From Papaver somniferum (lineage: Eukaryota; Streptophyta; Magnoliopsida; Ranunculales; Papaveraceae), in assembly GCF_003573695.1 (NCBI RefSeq), contig NC_039368.1:11970360-12034359 (forward strand): a stretch of DNA of 64,000 nucleotides, given 5' to 3'. The notes beneath the pieces are model-generated. The model had not been told where the DNA came from and searched no databases. It saw nothing but the letters and a program-made list of their open reading frames with translations. Position 1 is the stretch's first letter; every line of letters begins with the position of its first letter. The position numbers and the translations under genes were made by a program. Shown one piece after another: positions 1 through 12,127 of this stretch.

Positions 1-1100
1 ACACTTTGCAAGAAACACCACCCATTTTATTTAGTTTTGGGGGGAACGGGAGAAGATACAGGTGGATATGTACCTGCCTCTGGTGTCTATATCTGTATGC
101 CCCATGGTAGTACGTTCTTCCACGAGGGCACCGGCCGGTTTGGTGATGGACGCCTGATTATCGATTTTCTTTGTAAGTACTGTTCGGTTATAATCACCAC
201 ATTTTCTTTTCAAGATCTTAATCCTTCCATTCATCACTTCGGAACCTATCAGTTCAACTGTTGTTGCTATTGTAAAATCACCATTCAGTCAAGACCATTT
301 CTAGGAAGAACCCACTGTAAATACAAGAGGGAAATCGCCACCGTCGCCTGTAATTACTCAACAAGACCACTTAGCTGCTGCAACAGTCAGTATTTCCCTC
401 AATACTTCCACCAAAACCATCCCGCAATACTGCCATCTTTCTTCCATTCAACACGCATCCAACTGCCAACAGTTTAAAAAACTTATTCCACCTTCTATCA
501 GGCAATTCTGCGAGCAACTGAAGTGCATTTTTTGTGCGTCCCAAGGTTGTCTTCAGCTGGCTCATCTCCTCCTCTTTTGTACAAACCACTCGAGCCAACA
601 CCAGCAATTCCCGTCTCGATGGATGAAATACATTACCACTATCACCATTATACTTTTTGTCCATCCAAATCAAGGTCACAACATCAACTCCTCTTCATCT
701 TCTCTGAAGTATTGCAATGCCAAACACAGACAACCATTTTCTATTCAACTACAACACCCAATTCAGGCCAAGAAATTTCTCCAATTTTGCTCGCTGACAA
801 TTGCTCAATCGAACAACAAGAATTCACGGTGCAAATCAATTGAATCACCATCCATCTTCCTGCAAGTGCCATCTTATGTTTGTGTCTAAATATGCTACAA
901 ACACATCATTAACCAACACCAATAACCAAATCCACTCGAGACCAATTCCAGATCGTTAAACCAGCAACATCATTAACCAACACCAATAGCATGCAGAATG
1001 GAACATGAATCAGGTCGAACCCTAGAGAAAGAGAAAGAAACTTACAATCACACGATGTTATCGCCTCTCTTAGACAGAACGAAGAATTGAGAGTGTTTAA
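1..1100. other. Unassigned stretch with weak ORFs
   Basis: No gene can be supported here. The minus strand has open stretches of 102 codons (371-679) and 68 codons (31-237), and the plus strand one of 146 codons (37-477). None shows a recognisable domain, and the two strands overlap, which is typical of chance ORFs. CT-rich and CA-rich composition on the plus strand keeps stop codons rare. A minus-strand short protein or a 5' exon of a gene lying left of the window remains possible. Confidence 0.2.
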
Positions 1101-1860
1101 GCTTTTATCAATATGATGAAAAAACGAAATACATAATTTAGAAAAAATGGGTTTCTGAGAAATTTTATTCCCAAAAATGGGTGTGCGCCTAAACTTTTTT
1201 GGCCGTGGGTTTCTCAGTGGGAAAAATCTAAAAAATGGGTGTGACAGTAGTTTTCACTTAAAGAGATTGTAATAACTGGGCTTGCACACTGGGCTGCAAC
1301 ATTGGAATTGTTTAAGGATCTTTTAGTAAATGGAACAAATTTCCATATAAATCACCAAAACCCTACAAATTCATTAGAAGTTATACAAAGAGTGAGGCTA
1401 GCAGTGAGAGGGAGGCGGCTAGTAACTGGAGACTGGAGTTCCTCCTACCGTTTCTAAAACCAGATGGGGAACTTCGATGGAAGTAGTTTTACTTTGATGT
1501 GGGAATATTAAAGAGAAGAGAGACACAAAAGACTTTGTCAAAGGCAGCATCATCAACCTGTTTTTTATTATCAGGTAAGATCTGTAAGATAATGGTGTTG
1601 TTTGCTCAGCCATCAAAATTAACATACATGATTTGTGTTTTTTTGAGCAGTTCTGGCCTGATACTTCACTTTGAGATCTGAAGTCCATTATCCACTGCAG
1701 TCTAGAGCTGCAAAAAGTAGATTGAGTACTGACGTCGTAATCTACCGCTGAATTCTAAAATGATTAATGGTAAATGTTAAGCATACAGTCGCAAGTCATC
1801 CACAAGACTAGGAAGCTAACTCAGTCCTCCACAATACTAGCTAACAACACAGTTATGAAG
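1101..1860. other. Repeat-like intergenic DNA, no gene seen
   Basis: About 1140-1260 contains repeated phrases of the type 'aaaaatgggtgtg' and 'gggtttctcag', which look like a degenerate transposon end. An 89-codon minus-strand ORF (1419-1688) shows no recognisable domain. Nothing else is supported. Confidence 0.3.
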
Positions 1861-3205
1861 GCATGTAACCCGTTCTCTTCGCGACAAGGCATGTCGACCA
1901 TTCCACATGTTCCAATGGCATGTCGTGCCATCCACCTTGCCACGCCTAAACAATACCATGTCGGCCTTCCCTTCACGGCTGCCAAAACGAAGGCGTGCGA
2001 CAATCAACGGCCACCATTCCATCTTAGATGCAAATCTTAGCCGTCAAAGGATACCAACCAACGCATGGTAACCTTTGGCCCAACGCCAAACCCTAGTTTT
2101 GTCCATTCCTAAACCACGCCAAGGCATGCCGACCATGCCACATGTGCCAATGGAATGCCGTGCCAGCCACCTTGCCGCGCCTAAACCATACCATGCGGGC
2201 CTTCCCCTCACGGCTTCCAAAACGAATGCGTGCGACAATCAATGACCACCCTTCCATCTTAGATGCAAATCTTAGCCGTCCAAGGTCACCAACCAACGCA
2301 TGGTAACCTTTGGCCCAACGCCAAAACCCTAGTTTTGGCCACGCCTAAACCGCGCCAAGGCATGCCGACCATGCCACATGTACCAATGGCATGATGTGCC
2401 AGCCACCTTGCCGCGCCTAAACCATACCATGCGGGCCTTCTCCTCACGGCTGCCAAAACGAATGCGTGCGACAATCAATGGCCACCCTTCCATCTTAGAT
2501 GCAAATCTTAACCGTCCAAGGTCACCAACCAACGCATGGTAACCTTTGGCCCAATGCCAAAATCCTAGTTTTGGCCACGCCTAAACCGCGCCAAGGCATG
2601 CCGACCATGCCACATGTGCCAATGGCATGTCGTGCCAGCCACCTTGTCGCGCCTAAACAATACCATGTCGGCCTTCCCCTAACGGCTGCCAAAACGAAGG
2701 CGTGCGACAATCAATGACCACCCTTCCATCTTAGATGCAAATCTTAGCCGTCCAAGGTCACCAACCAACGCATGGTAACCTTTGGCCCAACGCCAAAACT
2801 CTAGTTTTGGCCACGCCTAAACCGCGCCAAGGCATGCCGACCATGCCACATTGCCAATGGCATGTTGTGTCAGCCACCTTGCTGCGCCTAAACCATACCA
2901 TGCCGGCCTTCCCTTCACGGCTTCCAAAATGAAGGCTTGCAACAATCGACGGCCACGTTTCCATCTAAGACACAGATATTATCCGTCCAAGGTTACCAGC
3001 TAATGCAGGGGAACCTTTTGGCTCGACGCCAAGCCCTAGTTTTGGTCGCGCCCAAACAATGCTAAAACCCTAGCCTTTGGCCACGCCTAAACTAGGCCAT
3101 ATTAAAGCCATGCTGGCCATGCTTTCATGCCACTGGATGCCAAACGAAGGGTTGCAATAATCAACGGCTACCCTTCCTCTCAAGATGCAAAATCTCGACC
3201 TTCGA
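1860..3205. repeat. 236-bp tandem repeat array (5 copies plus a decayed copy)
   Basis: The phrase 'ggcatgccgacca' (first copy 'ggcatgtcgacca') recurs at 1888, 2123, 2359, 2595 and 2831, giving periods of 235, 236, 236 and 236 bp. Each unit also holds 'ccaaccaacgcatggtaacc' and 'ccctagttttggccacgcc'. Copies 2-5 are very similar. The first copy is more diverged, and 3000-3205 is a rearranged sixth copy. Short ORFs on both strands repeat with the array and are not genes. Plant Tat/Ogre-type Gypsy elements often carry such arrays next to a 3' LTR, and an LTR-like stretch follows directly; that link is inference. Confidence 0.9.
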
Positions 3206-3850
3206 ATGTCACCACCGAGCCGGCAACTCTCCCAAGCTCAACTTGCCAAACAACAACAACATGCTACATGTTTTCCACGAAAACACTCGAGATATCAACA
3301 CATGTCACAAACTGGGGGATGCTCATTGGGTATTGGTTTGGCGCTTTACAACGTGCGGCGTACACTACGCCCGTTACAAGACCGTTTCATAAGGATGAGG
3401 CGGTTAGTAAATACAGGGAGTAATGTTAAAATACTTTCTTTTATGGAACATCAATTCCAGGCGTTACCGGTTACCACCTCCTCCCATTTACTCATCCGTT
3501 TTCCATTTCTTACGAGACCAGAGTACGTTTCACTTTGACTTGTATAAATAGGTCTTACCTATTTCCACCGAACAACAAGTTCTGGTCAGGAGCATACAAC
3601 ACTCAGAAAACGTTTGCTAGCTTTCCCATCTATTAGCTTCCCACTTTCTGATGCAAGTCACAAAACAACTACTCTTCCAGGATCAATTATTCTGGTCTCA
3701 ACACTCTCTTCGCTTCCCTCCCCAAAATCAACCCTTCTCCTCCTATTTGTGACCGAAGCAAGTCTGGAACGGCCATTTCTTGGTTTAGGCCGGATTTGTA
3801 CAGATTGATCTCTTGAATCTAAAGTACTCCCTTGCAGTACATTGTTTAGA
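3206..3850 (+). repeat. LTR-like fragment next to the tandem array
   Basis: After the array comes a stretch with a TATA-like 'gtataaatagg' at about 3542-3552, followed by a C/T-rich leader with 'ctctcttcgcttccctcc'. This resembles the U3/R/U5 layout of a plant LTR on the plus strand. No second LTR, primer-binding site or target duplication was found, so the boundaries are approximate. It abuts the truncated end of the Copia element. No gene is seen. Confidence 0.35.
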
Positions 3851-3852
3851 GT

Positions 3853-5653
3853 TTAGACTCGTTTCTCACCCACACACCCGAAATTATCGAAATCAGCAGA
3901 AACCGTTTTCACTCTCAAACAATATCGTACACCACTAACGATACCCTTGGAATCTGGAATTCCATCCTTTACCGTATATACCCACTTGCACCCAATCCTC
4001 TTTCGACCCTTAGGAAACTTAACAAGTCCCCAAGTGTGATTCTTATGAAGAGACTTCATCTCCTCATCCATGGATGTTTTCCACTCAATGGCATGAGTAT
4101 TACTCATTTCCTCCTCAAAGGTAAACGACTCATCCTCAAAAATAGATAATGCGTAAGATGCATACTCATCAAAACCATAACGGACTGGTGCACGTCTCTC
4201 ACGTTGAGACGTCAAGGACGGAATATTCTTAACTTCTTGCTGTGTAGATTCCTCACTAGGATCCTTAAACTCAACTTCATCTTCTACAAGAGTTTCTTTT
4301 TCTTCTTCTATAGTACATGAACTAAGAACTCCTTGCTCCATCTGCATCGAATCATCTTCAACACCGCTACTACTCTCACTTTCAATTTGAGAGTCCCAAC
4401 CTGTGAACTTCTTTGAATCAAGCATCGCTTTCTCATTGAAGGTCACATCACGACTAATTATGAACTTATTCAATTCTTGACACCGTAGACTGTATCCTTT
4501 CACACCTAATGGATAACCTAAGAAAATTGCTTTCTTGGCCCTATCAACCAACTTATCTTCTTTTACATGAAAATAGTCTGGACAACCAAACACCCTTAAA
4601 TTAGAATAGTTCACGGAATTACCGGTCCATACCTCCATAGGTGATTACACTTAATAGTTTTTGATGGTGATCGATTCACTAAATAGCACGTCGTATTCAC
4701 TGCTTCATCACACCAAATCTTGTCTAAACTTGAAGTTGACAGCATGCACCGTGCTCTCTCAAGTAACGTTCGAATCATTCTCTCTGCTACTCCATTTTTA
4801 TGTGGTGTACCCTTAACTATGAAGTGCCTAACGATACCTTGTTCATCACAAAACTCCTTCAATGGTTCTTCGATGTATTCACCACCATTATCAGAACGTA
4901 TCTTCTTAACCACACGACCAAGTTGTTTCTCTACCATGGTCTTCCACTTCTTAAACACCTCGGTAACTTCATTCTTATGCTTCATGGTGTAAAGCAAAAC
5001 TCTCCTCGAAAAGTCATCGATAAAGGTCACAAACCACCTTGCACCGAGGGACCCCAAACATCCGAATGGATGTAATCTAACATACCCTGCATGTGGTGTA
5101 CATCGGTACCAAAACTGCTCCTACATTGCTTCCCGAAGATACAATGCTCACAGAAATCAAGCTTGCAAGTCTTCTCACCACCAAGCAAGCCTTTACTACT
5201 CAACACCGACATACCTTTCTCACTCATATGCCCAAGACGCATATGCCATAAACGTGTTCACTCCACCTGTTTCTCATCAATTGATTGAGAAACCATAGCT
5301 CCACCACAAACTATATCTCCTTGTATAAAATATAAATTACCATGTCTTTCACCAATCATCTTCAAACTACCATTGTATAATACCTTCAAGAATCCATATT
5401 CAGCAACATACTTGTATCCAAGTGATTCAAGTAGTACTCCTAACGAAATCAAACTCTTCCTCAAATCTGGAACATGTCTAACCTCTGAAAGTGTTGTGAT
5501 AAAACCATGGGAACGAACCTGTACCGTACCAACTCCAACTGTTTTGCAGGCATTAGAATTTCCCATCATAACAGTACCACAATTCACTTCTCTGTAAGTA
5601 GTGAAACAATCCTTTGAAGGACACATATGATACGAAGTACCGGAACCAAGCAT
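3853..5653 (-). pseudogene. Broken Copia pol (protease, integrase, partial RT)
   Basis: There are four minus-strand pieces. 5653-5258 is the aspartic protease region, but the catalytic D(S/T)G is replaced by 'LGSGTS'. 5242-5027 is the gag-pre-integrase zinc module with 'LGHMSEKGM' and 'CEHCIFGKQ'. 5057-4611 is the integrase core with 'FIDDFSR', 'IRSDNGGEY' and 'NGVAERMIRTL', so the DDE residues are still visible. 4638-3853 is the integrase C-terminus plus the RT start, 'KNHTWGLVKFPKGRKRIGCK', after which the frame is lost. The pieces are joined by frameshifts and stops. This is one ancestral polyprotein, now inactive. Confidence 0.85.
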
Positions 5654-6583
5654 CTAATCATCATTGAGGTAACTCTTTGATGTAACGGTTAACACTTCCT
5701 CATCAAAACCACACATTGGGTCTTCTAAAGATTCACTTCCTTCAGCAACCGAAGCAACGACATTTTTTGAATCTGATTTCTCACGTTTCTCATCTCTTGC
5801 CTTAAGCTTGAGACAATCAGCCCTAATATGACATGGTTTATGAAAATAATAACACTCAATATCGCTCTTTTTGGAACGATTCTTTGGCTTCGATTTCTTA
5901 TTACCATTCTTTCCTCTAGCAACAAACAAGCCCTCGACTTGTGCTTCATCGCTGAACTCTTGCTTCCTTAACGCCTTAGATTGTAAAGCGGAGACCACAT
6001 TATCGAAAACCAACTTATCTTTATCTTCGTCTTCATCGGTTTTACCACTCAGCAAATAGTCAACGAAAGCATCATACGACGGAGGCAAAGAACATAATAA
6101 TATCATGGATTTATCCGTATCAGAGATAGGAACACTGATATCAGACAAATCAGAACAAATCTTATTAAACTCATTAATATGATCCATCATAGACTTACCT
6201 GGAGACATCCTAAAGGCATGGAGTCTACGTTTCAAGTAAAGTTCAGAAGTCAAATCCTTTTGTAAGTAGAGCTTCTCTAACTTCTCCCACAACGCCTTTG
6301 CAGAGGTTTCACTCGAAAAGTTACGAGTGATCTCCCTCGACAAACATAAATGAATAGTTGAACACGTCATCAAATCAAGGTCAACCCACTTCTCATCAGT
6401 CCAATCCTTTAGTAACGTTGCTGGATTCGCCTTGATTGCTTTGATTTGTTTCATACTAACAAGAATATCTTTTACATCAGTTTTCCATGATGTGAAATTA
6501 TTCTTCCCATTGAACTTGATAATATCAAATCCATGCACCTTCGAAAATCCACTTGATGCAGAACTAGAAATCTTCACTTCCAA
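5654..6583 (-). pseudogene. Copia gag ORF (309 codons)
   Basis: This open frame encodes a typical Copia gag: an N-terminal region with 'FNGKNNFTSWK', a central 'LWEKLEKLYL' UBN2-type segment, a basic stretch, then a zinc knuckle. The knuckle reads CYYFHKPCHIRADC (about residues 242-255) instead of CX2CX4HX4C: the second cysteine is F and the usual glycine is C, so zinc binding should be lost. Translation starts at the only upstream ATG just after the LTR. Gag normally forms the virus-like particle of the retrotransposon. With pol broken, the copy is not autonomous. Confidence 0.85.
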
Positions 6584-6614
6584 CTATGATCCTCTCCACG
6601 CTCACCGCACCACT

Positions 6615-7219
6615 TGTTAGGATTAATACCTTAGGGTTAACCTCACAAGGCACTAATAGTTCTTTGGATCAACGTAGAACTAAAGAAAACAGAAATAAGA
6701 TGCACTAAACGAAACAAAGAAAGACACAAGATTTAACGTGGTTCGGCAATATGCCTGCGTCCACAAACGGCTACGATCAACTCTTATTAGAATAAATTAC
6801 AGAGAATTAAACCACAACTATGAGCAGCAGGTTGTTGTTCACAATCACCAAACTAATTCTCTATAAACAAACGTTCTAAACCCTAAAATTCTCTAACTTT
6901 GAAAATTCTTCTTTAAACTGTTGTGTGTGTTTTTCCTTAGGACTTGTACACCTATTTATATAGGTTACAAACTTGTCTTCCAAGTATATGAGTTATACTA
7001 GGAAACCTAAACAATAACTACAAAAGAAAACCTTGAGTTTAACTAAATCAGGAAACCTCTAGCTATACCAAAATAAGGAAAACGCCTAGATGATTCTAGA
7101 AAATTCTGGAACTTTCCTAAAACTACATCGACAACTTCTAACAATTACTATTAGGAAAACCAGATTATGTGGGAGGGTACAAAGTAGATACCAAAGTACA
7201 CATAAGATAGAATCCAACA
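6615..7219 (-). repeat. 5' LTR of the Copia element
   Basis: The 605-bp segment is bounded by TG...CA, with 'tgttagg' at the left and 'tccaaca' at the right on the plus strand; read on the minus strand it begins TGTTGG and ends CCTAACA. On the minus strand a TATA box 'ctatataaatagg' lies at about 6950-6966. It is followed by the leader of the element and then gag. The partner LTR was lost with the 3' truncation. Confidence 0.8.
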
Positions 7220-7860
7220 TATGATACAAAGTGATTTTAAAGTGGTTAGTTTCAAGAACATCCGATATATTTATTTGATATAAAAATATCACATCCCCTT
7301 TGATGTATTTGTTCTGTTTCAAAAATAGTGATATTTAAATTAAAAAAAAAATTGTTGACCTTTTTTTTAGTGAAACTAATAAAATGAAAAATCAGTTTTC
7401 CTGAGCCGGAATCCAATATATGCAGTCTCATAATCTGATTTTTCATTTGATTAGGCAATGTATGCTAAAAATTCAAATGGTCAAGGCGGTTTCTAAAACA
7501 GTGTGCACCGAATCAGACACATAAGTACCGTTGTCCCATGGCGCGTACTATTTCCGTAACTTCGCTACGAAGGCGCCACCACGTGTATGATAATTAAGAT
7601 AAGGATCCAAATTCCGACTTTGCCACGCGGTTACGTTTTCACAGTATTTAAATAGTCTACTCTTCTGTACTTTTCTTCTTGTCTTTGATTTACTATTTAA
7701 TAATCAAGATTTACAGACAAAAAGCAGAAAAATTCAGAAGTCAATCGCAAATCTCAAAGCTTAGCCATTAAACAAATCAACTCTTTAAAACCTCCGACCT
7801 TAAAATTGTAGTATCATCGTTCAAAAAACCCATCTCAAAGAGTTTGTTCAGCCGCCATTA
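7220..7860 (+). promoter_or_regulatory. Promoter and 5' UTR of the penta-EF-hand gene
   Basis: This stretch lies between the Copia LTR and the start codon at 7861. A TATA-like 'tatttaaata' is at 7645-7654, followed by a C/T-rich initiator region ('ctactcttctgtacttttc'). That predicts a transcription start near 7680 and a 5' UTR of about 180 bp. Upstream, 'cgccaccacgtgt' (about 7573-7585) contains a CACGTG G-box. The Copia LTR ends only about 425 bp upstream of the TATA element. Confidence 0.55.
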
Positions 7861-9730
7861 ATGTCGTCTTTCAATAGTCCTTACTCTTCTTCTCATTACG
7901 CACCACCATCAGCACCTGCTTTACCTGAATCATATGACCAGCAGCAATCATCTTCTACTTCACACAGGTACAACGGACAACAACTGGGCTATCCCCCATC
8001 TTCTTCTGGATATGGGTATGGGTCATCAGGAGGATATCCTCCAGCACCACCACCAGCTTCGATTTATGGCGGGGTGAGTTTTCCACAAGGAACAAATTCA
8101 GAAATTATCAGGAGTTTTCATACAGTAGATAAAGATAGAAGTGGATTTATTGATGAAAGGGAATTACAAGAAGCTCTTTCGTTTGGGTATCAGAAATTTA
8201 GTCTTAGAACTGTTCGATTGCTTATGTTCTTGTTCAAAAATACTTATGACCCTCTTCGAATTGGTAAGAATTTTTTGATTCTTGATGTGAATTGTTGAGT
8301 TATGGAGAGATTGGAAAAAACGGGTCTTTTATTGAATGTTGATGTTGCAGGACCTAATGAATTTGCTGCACTTTGGAGTTGTCTTGGACAATGGCGAGTA
8401 AGTTGATTTTTTGCTTCAATTTTTGTTTGCATTGTGTTTATGGGACTGAAATAGGTTTGTCAAGGAGTCTATAAATGTTGTCAATGCTTCAAAGCACTAT
8501 TCATTTTAGAACTACTTGGGTATACCTGTGTTTTTAGCTCTGAATTTATGTTTGCCAAAGCCTCACCCTTCTTCTGAATTACAATGCTCCGGGAGCCCCG
8601 CCACTGGAACTAAACTGAAGTTTCTTCCCTTTGAAAAGTCCCCCAGTCCCCCTATCAGACACTACTTCATCAATCTAAATGTACAACACACAAAATTACC
8701 TTGCCCCGTTTCCGCTTACTTAATATCGTTTCTACTTATGAGCCAAATAAAAAGTTCCAATTGACTAAGATTTAGGCTGTTTGAGTTGAATATTCATGAG
8801 TTGTGTTGCTTAGCTGAAAAATAACAATCAGAGCTTGTGACAAGGGTGAGGCTTTATGGTGAAATATGGCGGCCACCTAAGACTTAGTTGTATTCTTTAA
8901 TCAGCTCATCAGGATGCTTTGAAATGGAAATATGAATTGATTTTTGGTGTTGTTTTGAATGTCGTTGTACTTAAAATTTGCTTGTACTTATGGTCCAAAT
9001 ACGGAAATTTTACTTGACTAAGAATTAGACATTTGGGCCGGTTATTCATGAATAGAGGTTGCTTAGCCTGAAGGATAACAATCAGAGTTTGTGATAGCGG
9101 TGAGGGTTAATGGAATTTTAACACTTGCGTCATATATGGCCTTCGGCCACCTAAGATATGGTTGAAATGGACATTGATTCATTTTTGGTGTTGCTTTTAT
9201 TAGGGTATTTTTGAGAGATTTGATAGAGATCGAAGTGGGAAAATCGACTCGATGGAACTAAAGGATGCGCTGCTCAGTCTTGGATATGCAGTCCCACCTT
9301 CTGTTCTTCAATTACTTATATCAAAGTATGATGACGGTTCTGGAAGAAGGGGTGAACTTAATTTTGACAGCTTTGTCGAGTAAGTGTCTGTTCTTTTGAT
9401 TAAAAGATATGTGTTGTTTCGTTGTTGACATATATCTAATTAGTTCGTCTGGCTGGACGTTTGTGCAGGTGTGGGATGATTGTGAAGGTGAGTCATTGAA
9501 ATTCCATGATTTTGTTCTGCCTATGACGTTTCCTCTTATGAGGATTTAGATGTAGATGGTTTGCTTGGCTTGATTCCTTCTGAATAGGCATTCTGTTCTG
9601 ACCTGTTGTGTTTTCTTTGTAGGGTTTAACTGAGAAGTTCAAGGAGAAGGATCCTCGCTACACAGGTTCAGCAACACTCTCCTACGAAACATTCATGACA
9701 ATGATCATGCCATTTCTTGTATCGTATTGA
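7861..9730 (+). CDS. Penta-EF-hand calcium-binding protein (CML48/49/50-like)
   Basis: There are five exons: 7861-8263, 8351-8397, 9204-9379, 9469-9487 and 9623-9730. They join in frame to 250 aa with GT-AG introns. Residues 1-80 are a Pro/Gly/Tyr/Ser-rich tail with 'SGYGYGSSGGYPPAPPP', typical of penta-EF-hand proteins (peflin/ALG-2 family). EF-hand 1 has a full 12-residue loop DKDRSGFIDERE (90-101). EF-hand 2 is degenerate. EF-hand 3 has DRDRSGKIDSME (157-168). EF-hands 4 and 5 are the weaker 'YDDGSGRRGELNF' and 'DPRYTGSATLSY', the latter being a dimerisation hand in this family. It is probably a cytosolic or membrane-associated Ca2+ sensor. It is shorter than Arabidopsis CML49/50 and close to CML48 in length. 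The 19-nt fourth exon is unusually small. Exon calls are mine and rest on frame and family match. Confidence 0.93.
8735..9197 (+). repeat. Diverged tandem duplication inside intron 2
   Basis: About 8735-8955 and 8988-9197 share 'ttgactaag', 'ttattcatga/attcatgag', 'gataacaatcagag(c/t)ttgtga', 'ggccacctaaga' and 'tttttggtgttg' in the same order. The spacing is about 245 bp. The copies are old, with many substitutions and indels. The duplication explains the length of this 806-bp intron. Confidence 0.75.
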
Positions 9731-10148
9731 TACTTTTCCCATCTTTCTGTTTGTGAGGATCTGTCAGTTTGTATCTCTAACATAGAATAGATGACCTTTT
9801 CCTGTAGTAGACAATTCTTTGGTTCAAGATGTACTGTATTTGCTGACACCTTTTTGTGTTCACCATGTCTGGAAAATTGGAAGTATATATGAAATGTATC
9901 GTTGTCTTTTCAAATTCGTGTTGATCAGTTATTTTATTTTGCATACTTGTACATGAGAAACACAGACTTATTAGCAAAAGAAAACATATATTTTCTGCAG
10001 TTCTGTACAAATCTATCTTATAAGAGGAGTCGTATAGTTATATACACCATTACCTTACTGGACCCAAGGGTTCTCAATAGCATAGGAAGTTTTCTCACTT
10101 TCGCTTCAGTGTGCATTGTAATCTCAATTTGCAGGGCTGGTTGACTAG
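9731..10148. other. Shared 3' region of two convergent genes
   Basis: The penta-EF-hand gene (+) and the SOUL gene (-) converge here with 418 bp between stop codons. The stretch must hold both 3' UTRs and polyadenylation signals. It is A/T-rich and contains no other gene. Confidence 0.6.
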
Positions 10149-11734
10149 TTATTCCTGCTTCCTTTCAAGTTCCAGCGCAATCTCGTTCCGTCGTGCAAAA
10201 GGAAGAGTGAAAGGCGGGTTGTACTGTAAGTATATCAACACATAAAATAGATTAAGTGACTTTTAAGGCAGAGGATATAAAAGACTAGGTTTTTAAGTTT
10301 GTCAGAGTTTACCTGTGCAACTTCCACGACTGCGTCATCTTTTACTTGAAATTCAGTGTTGCTCCTTAAAGCATTACGTAATTTTGATTCACGCTTAATA
10401 ACGTCTTCGTCGGTAACAAAACCTGACACGAGATGAAAACAAGTTGGTTTGGAGAAGTGTTGGACAATGCTGCAGCAATTCTAGGAAAATTCTTCAATTG
10501 TCAATTTGATGGGGGTATATGAAGAAGAAATACCTGAAAAGGCAGATACTGCAACAATTTTGTTTGGCACCTTTGTGATTCTAACAGAAGGGTCTTTCGG
10601 TATTGGCAAATCCGCGCCATACTTGGAGGGCAGGATAAATGACATTTGCCATTTATCTTTGTTTTCCGACTGCAAACAAGAAGAACCCGAAATTAAATGA
10701 AGTTGATATCAACTTGATATAGTCTTGAGAAAGGAAGCCAATTTGAAGTAACTTACCAACTTTGTTATTACTGGTGTTGTCATCGCCATCTTTTCACCAT
10801 CAGATTGAGGTTTTCGGGTAATTACAGGCGTAGTCATCTCCATTTTGTTGTTGGTTGTATTCTGATGAAAGTAACATTAACAATGCAAGAGTTTAAACAT
10901 GTTTCTAAAGTAATAGAGATTCTTTGGTACTGTATTTAGTTGCCATACCTCGCCGAAAATATACCCAGCCAAGGCATTAAAAGAACGCGATGAGCCATCG
11001 AAATCAAACCCGTTCTTCCCTGGCATTGCCGTCTCTGCTATGAAATATGACTGTCCCAGAGTGTTAACAACCAAAATGTAAAACTCTAATTTGTATGCAA
11101 CCCAACCCAAATTGAGAATTTAAGATCTCATATGCACTCAGAGGACAAGAAAGTACCTCCATTTCTCTTATTTCGTATTGTTCAGCGCGGGTCAGCACAG
11201 TAAACTTGACAGTTTCAAGATCAGGAACTAAAAATTCAACAGCAACAGAATTAGGAGAGTTTTGATGAACAACAAATGAATATTCAGAGTACAAAAAGTT
11301 CCATAAAAGATTAGACGAGCAAGCAATGGAACCTGACATCAAAGCTTCTTCTAAGTTCTGAGCTCCGAATCTCTTTGGAAATAGATATTTTGCCGATTCT
11401 GTGGCCAGTTCCAACACAACTGAAAACCAAAACCAAACACTGTGGGTAAGAAAAAACAAAACACTTGCAACAATAAATAAATGAATTTGCTTAGTAATTA
11501 AAAATGTTTACATCGCTGGGAAAGAGATGAAGCCTGAGAAGCTAATGCGAGAACGAGAGAAATTCGAGCTTCGTTGGCAGATATCTTCGTCTTTGAAGCT
11601 GCCATGGTTTTTGTAGTACTCGCCGATACTGTAACAATGGTATGCCTTCTTCTAGCCATCCGCGGAAGAGCAGCCGAACTGGTTCCGTGAAAGACCAACT
11701 CATTGGCCGGGAGATATGGGTTGCACAAAATCAT
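10149..11734 (-). CDS. Plastid SOUL/heme-binding family protein
   Basis: Eight exons on the minus strand: 11734-11512, 11419-11333, 11227-11157, 11050-10949, 10861-10757, 10669-10534, 10422-10313 and 10223-10149. They join in frame to 302 aa, and every junction is GT-AG. Residues 1 to about 50 are Ser/Thr/Ala/Arg-rich with almost no acidic residues, fitting a chloroplast transit peptide. The SOUL domain follows: '[10 protein letters not shown]', '[11 protein letters not shown]', the paired '[10 protein letters not shown]' and '[10 protein letters not shown]' motifs usual for the family, '[11 protein letters not shown]', and a C-terminal '[19 protein letters not shown]'. It best resembles Arabidopsis At3g10130 (heme-binding-like, plastid) from memory. 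The likely role is tetrapyrrole binding in plastids or plastoglobules; the substrate is not provable from sequence. An in-frame Met at residue 26 or 44 is a less likely start because it would shorten the transit peptide. Confidence 0.93.
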
Positions 11735-12127
11735 TTTAATTTCGCCGGTCAAATTTGTTATGGCAATTGAACATCTTCTGCAATTTGTACACCACATGGA
11801 GGTATGGAACTACGTTATCCACTCATTTTTGCCAGGATATTTCTCATAAAGTGGGGCAATTCCTCATGAGTTGGTCACCTTCTTTTCTTTACCCACGTTT
11901 ACTCACTGTGAACCAAACGCAGCACCGTAAGGAAGTTTATCATCTCATCTCCCAGAAAGGAGAGTTTTCTCTGAAGAGATTCTGAATTCTGAAGGGGTCA
12001 GTATTCTCAATAAAAATATATGTAATCCACACCAACATTACTGCAAATTTGAAACAAGCAAGAATTCTTGTCCAACATAAATCTACTAAGCAAGCGTTTT
12101 ACGTAGAAATTTCAAATACAAATGGTT
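11735..12127. promoter_or_regulatory. SOUL gene promoter / HISN3 3' region
   Basis: The 393 bp between the SOUL start (11734) and the HISN3 stop (12128) must contain the 3' UTR of HISN3 and the promoter and 5' UTR of the SOUL gene, both on the minus strand. It is unusually compact for this window. No clear TATA box was identified. Confidence 0.45.

Larger units (their letters stand above)
3853..7219 (-). mobile_element. Truncated Ty1/Copia retrotransposon (Tork/TNT1-like)
   Basis: On the minus strand the order is LTR (7219-6615), gag, protease, integrase and the start of reverse transcriptase. Integrase before reverse transcriptase is diagnostic of Copia. The element stops inside reverse transcriptase at about 3853, so most of RT, RNase H and the 3' LTR are gone and no target duplication can be tested. 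The expected tRNA-Met primer-binding site after the LTR is decayed: 'tggtgcggtgagc' stands where TGGTATCAGAGC is usual. Frameshifts and stops break pol into four pieces. The element is dead. The clade name is a guess from the gag and integrase sequences. Confidence 0.9.

Noticed and set aside
37..477. 146-codon plus-strand ORF at the left end
   Set aside because: It overlaps opposite-strand ORFs, is CT-rich with low complexity and shows no domain. Its length is explained by composition that avoids stops.
1821..2964. Several 60-88-codon ORFs with repeated peptide 'MSHAFVLAAVRGRPAWYGLG'
   Set aside because: They recur with the 236-bp tandem repeat and exist on both strands. They are by-products of the array.
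11498..11797. 99-codon ORF starting upstream of the SOUL start codon (MWCTNCRRC...)
   Set aside because: It is the first SOUL exon extended upstream and past its donor. The internal ATG at 11734 gives a typical transit peptide, whereas the extension adds Cys-rich residues unusual for one. The longer start is not excluded.
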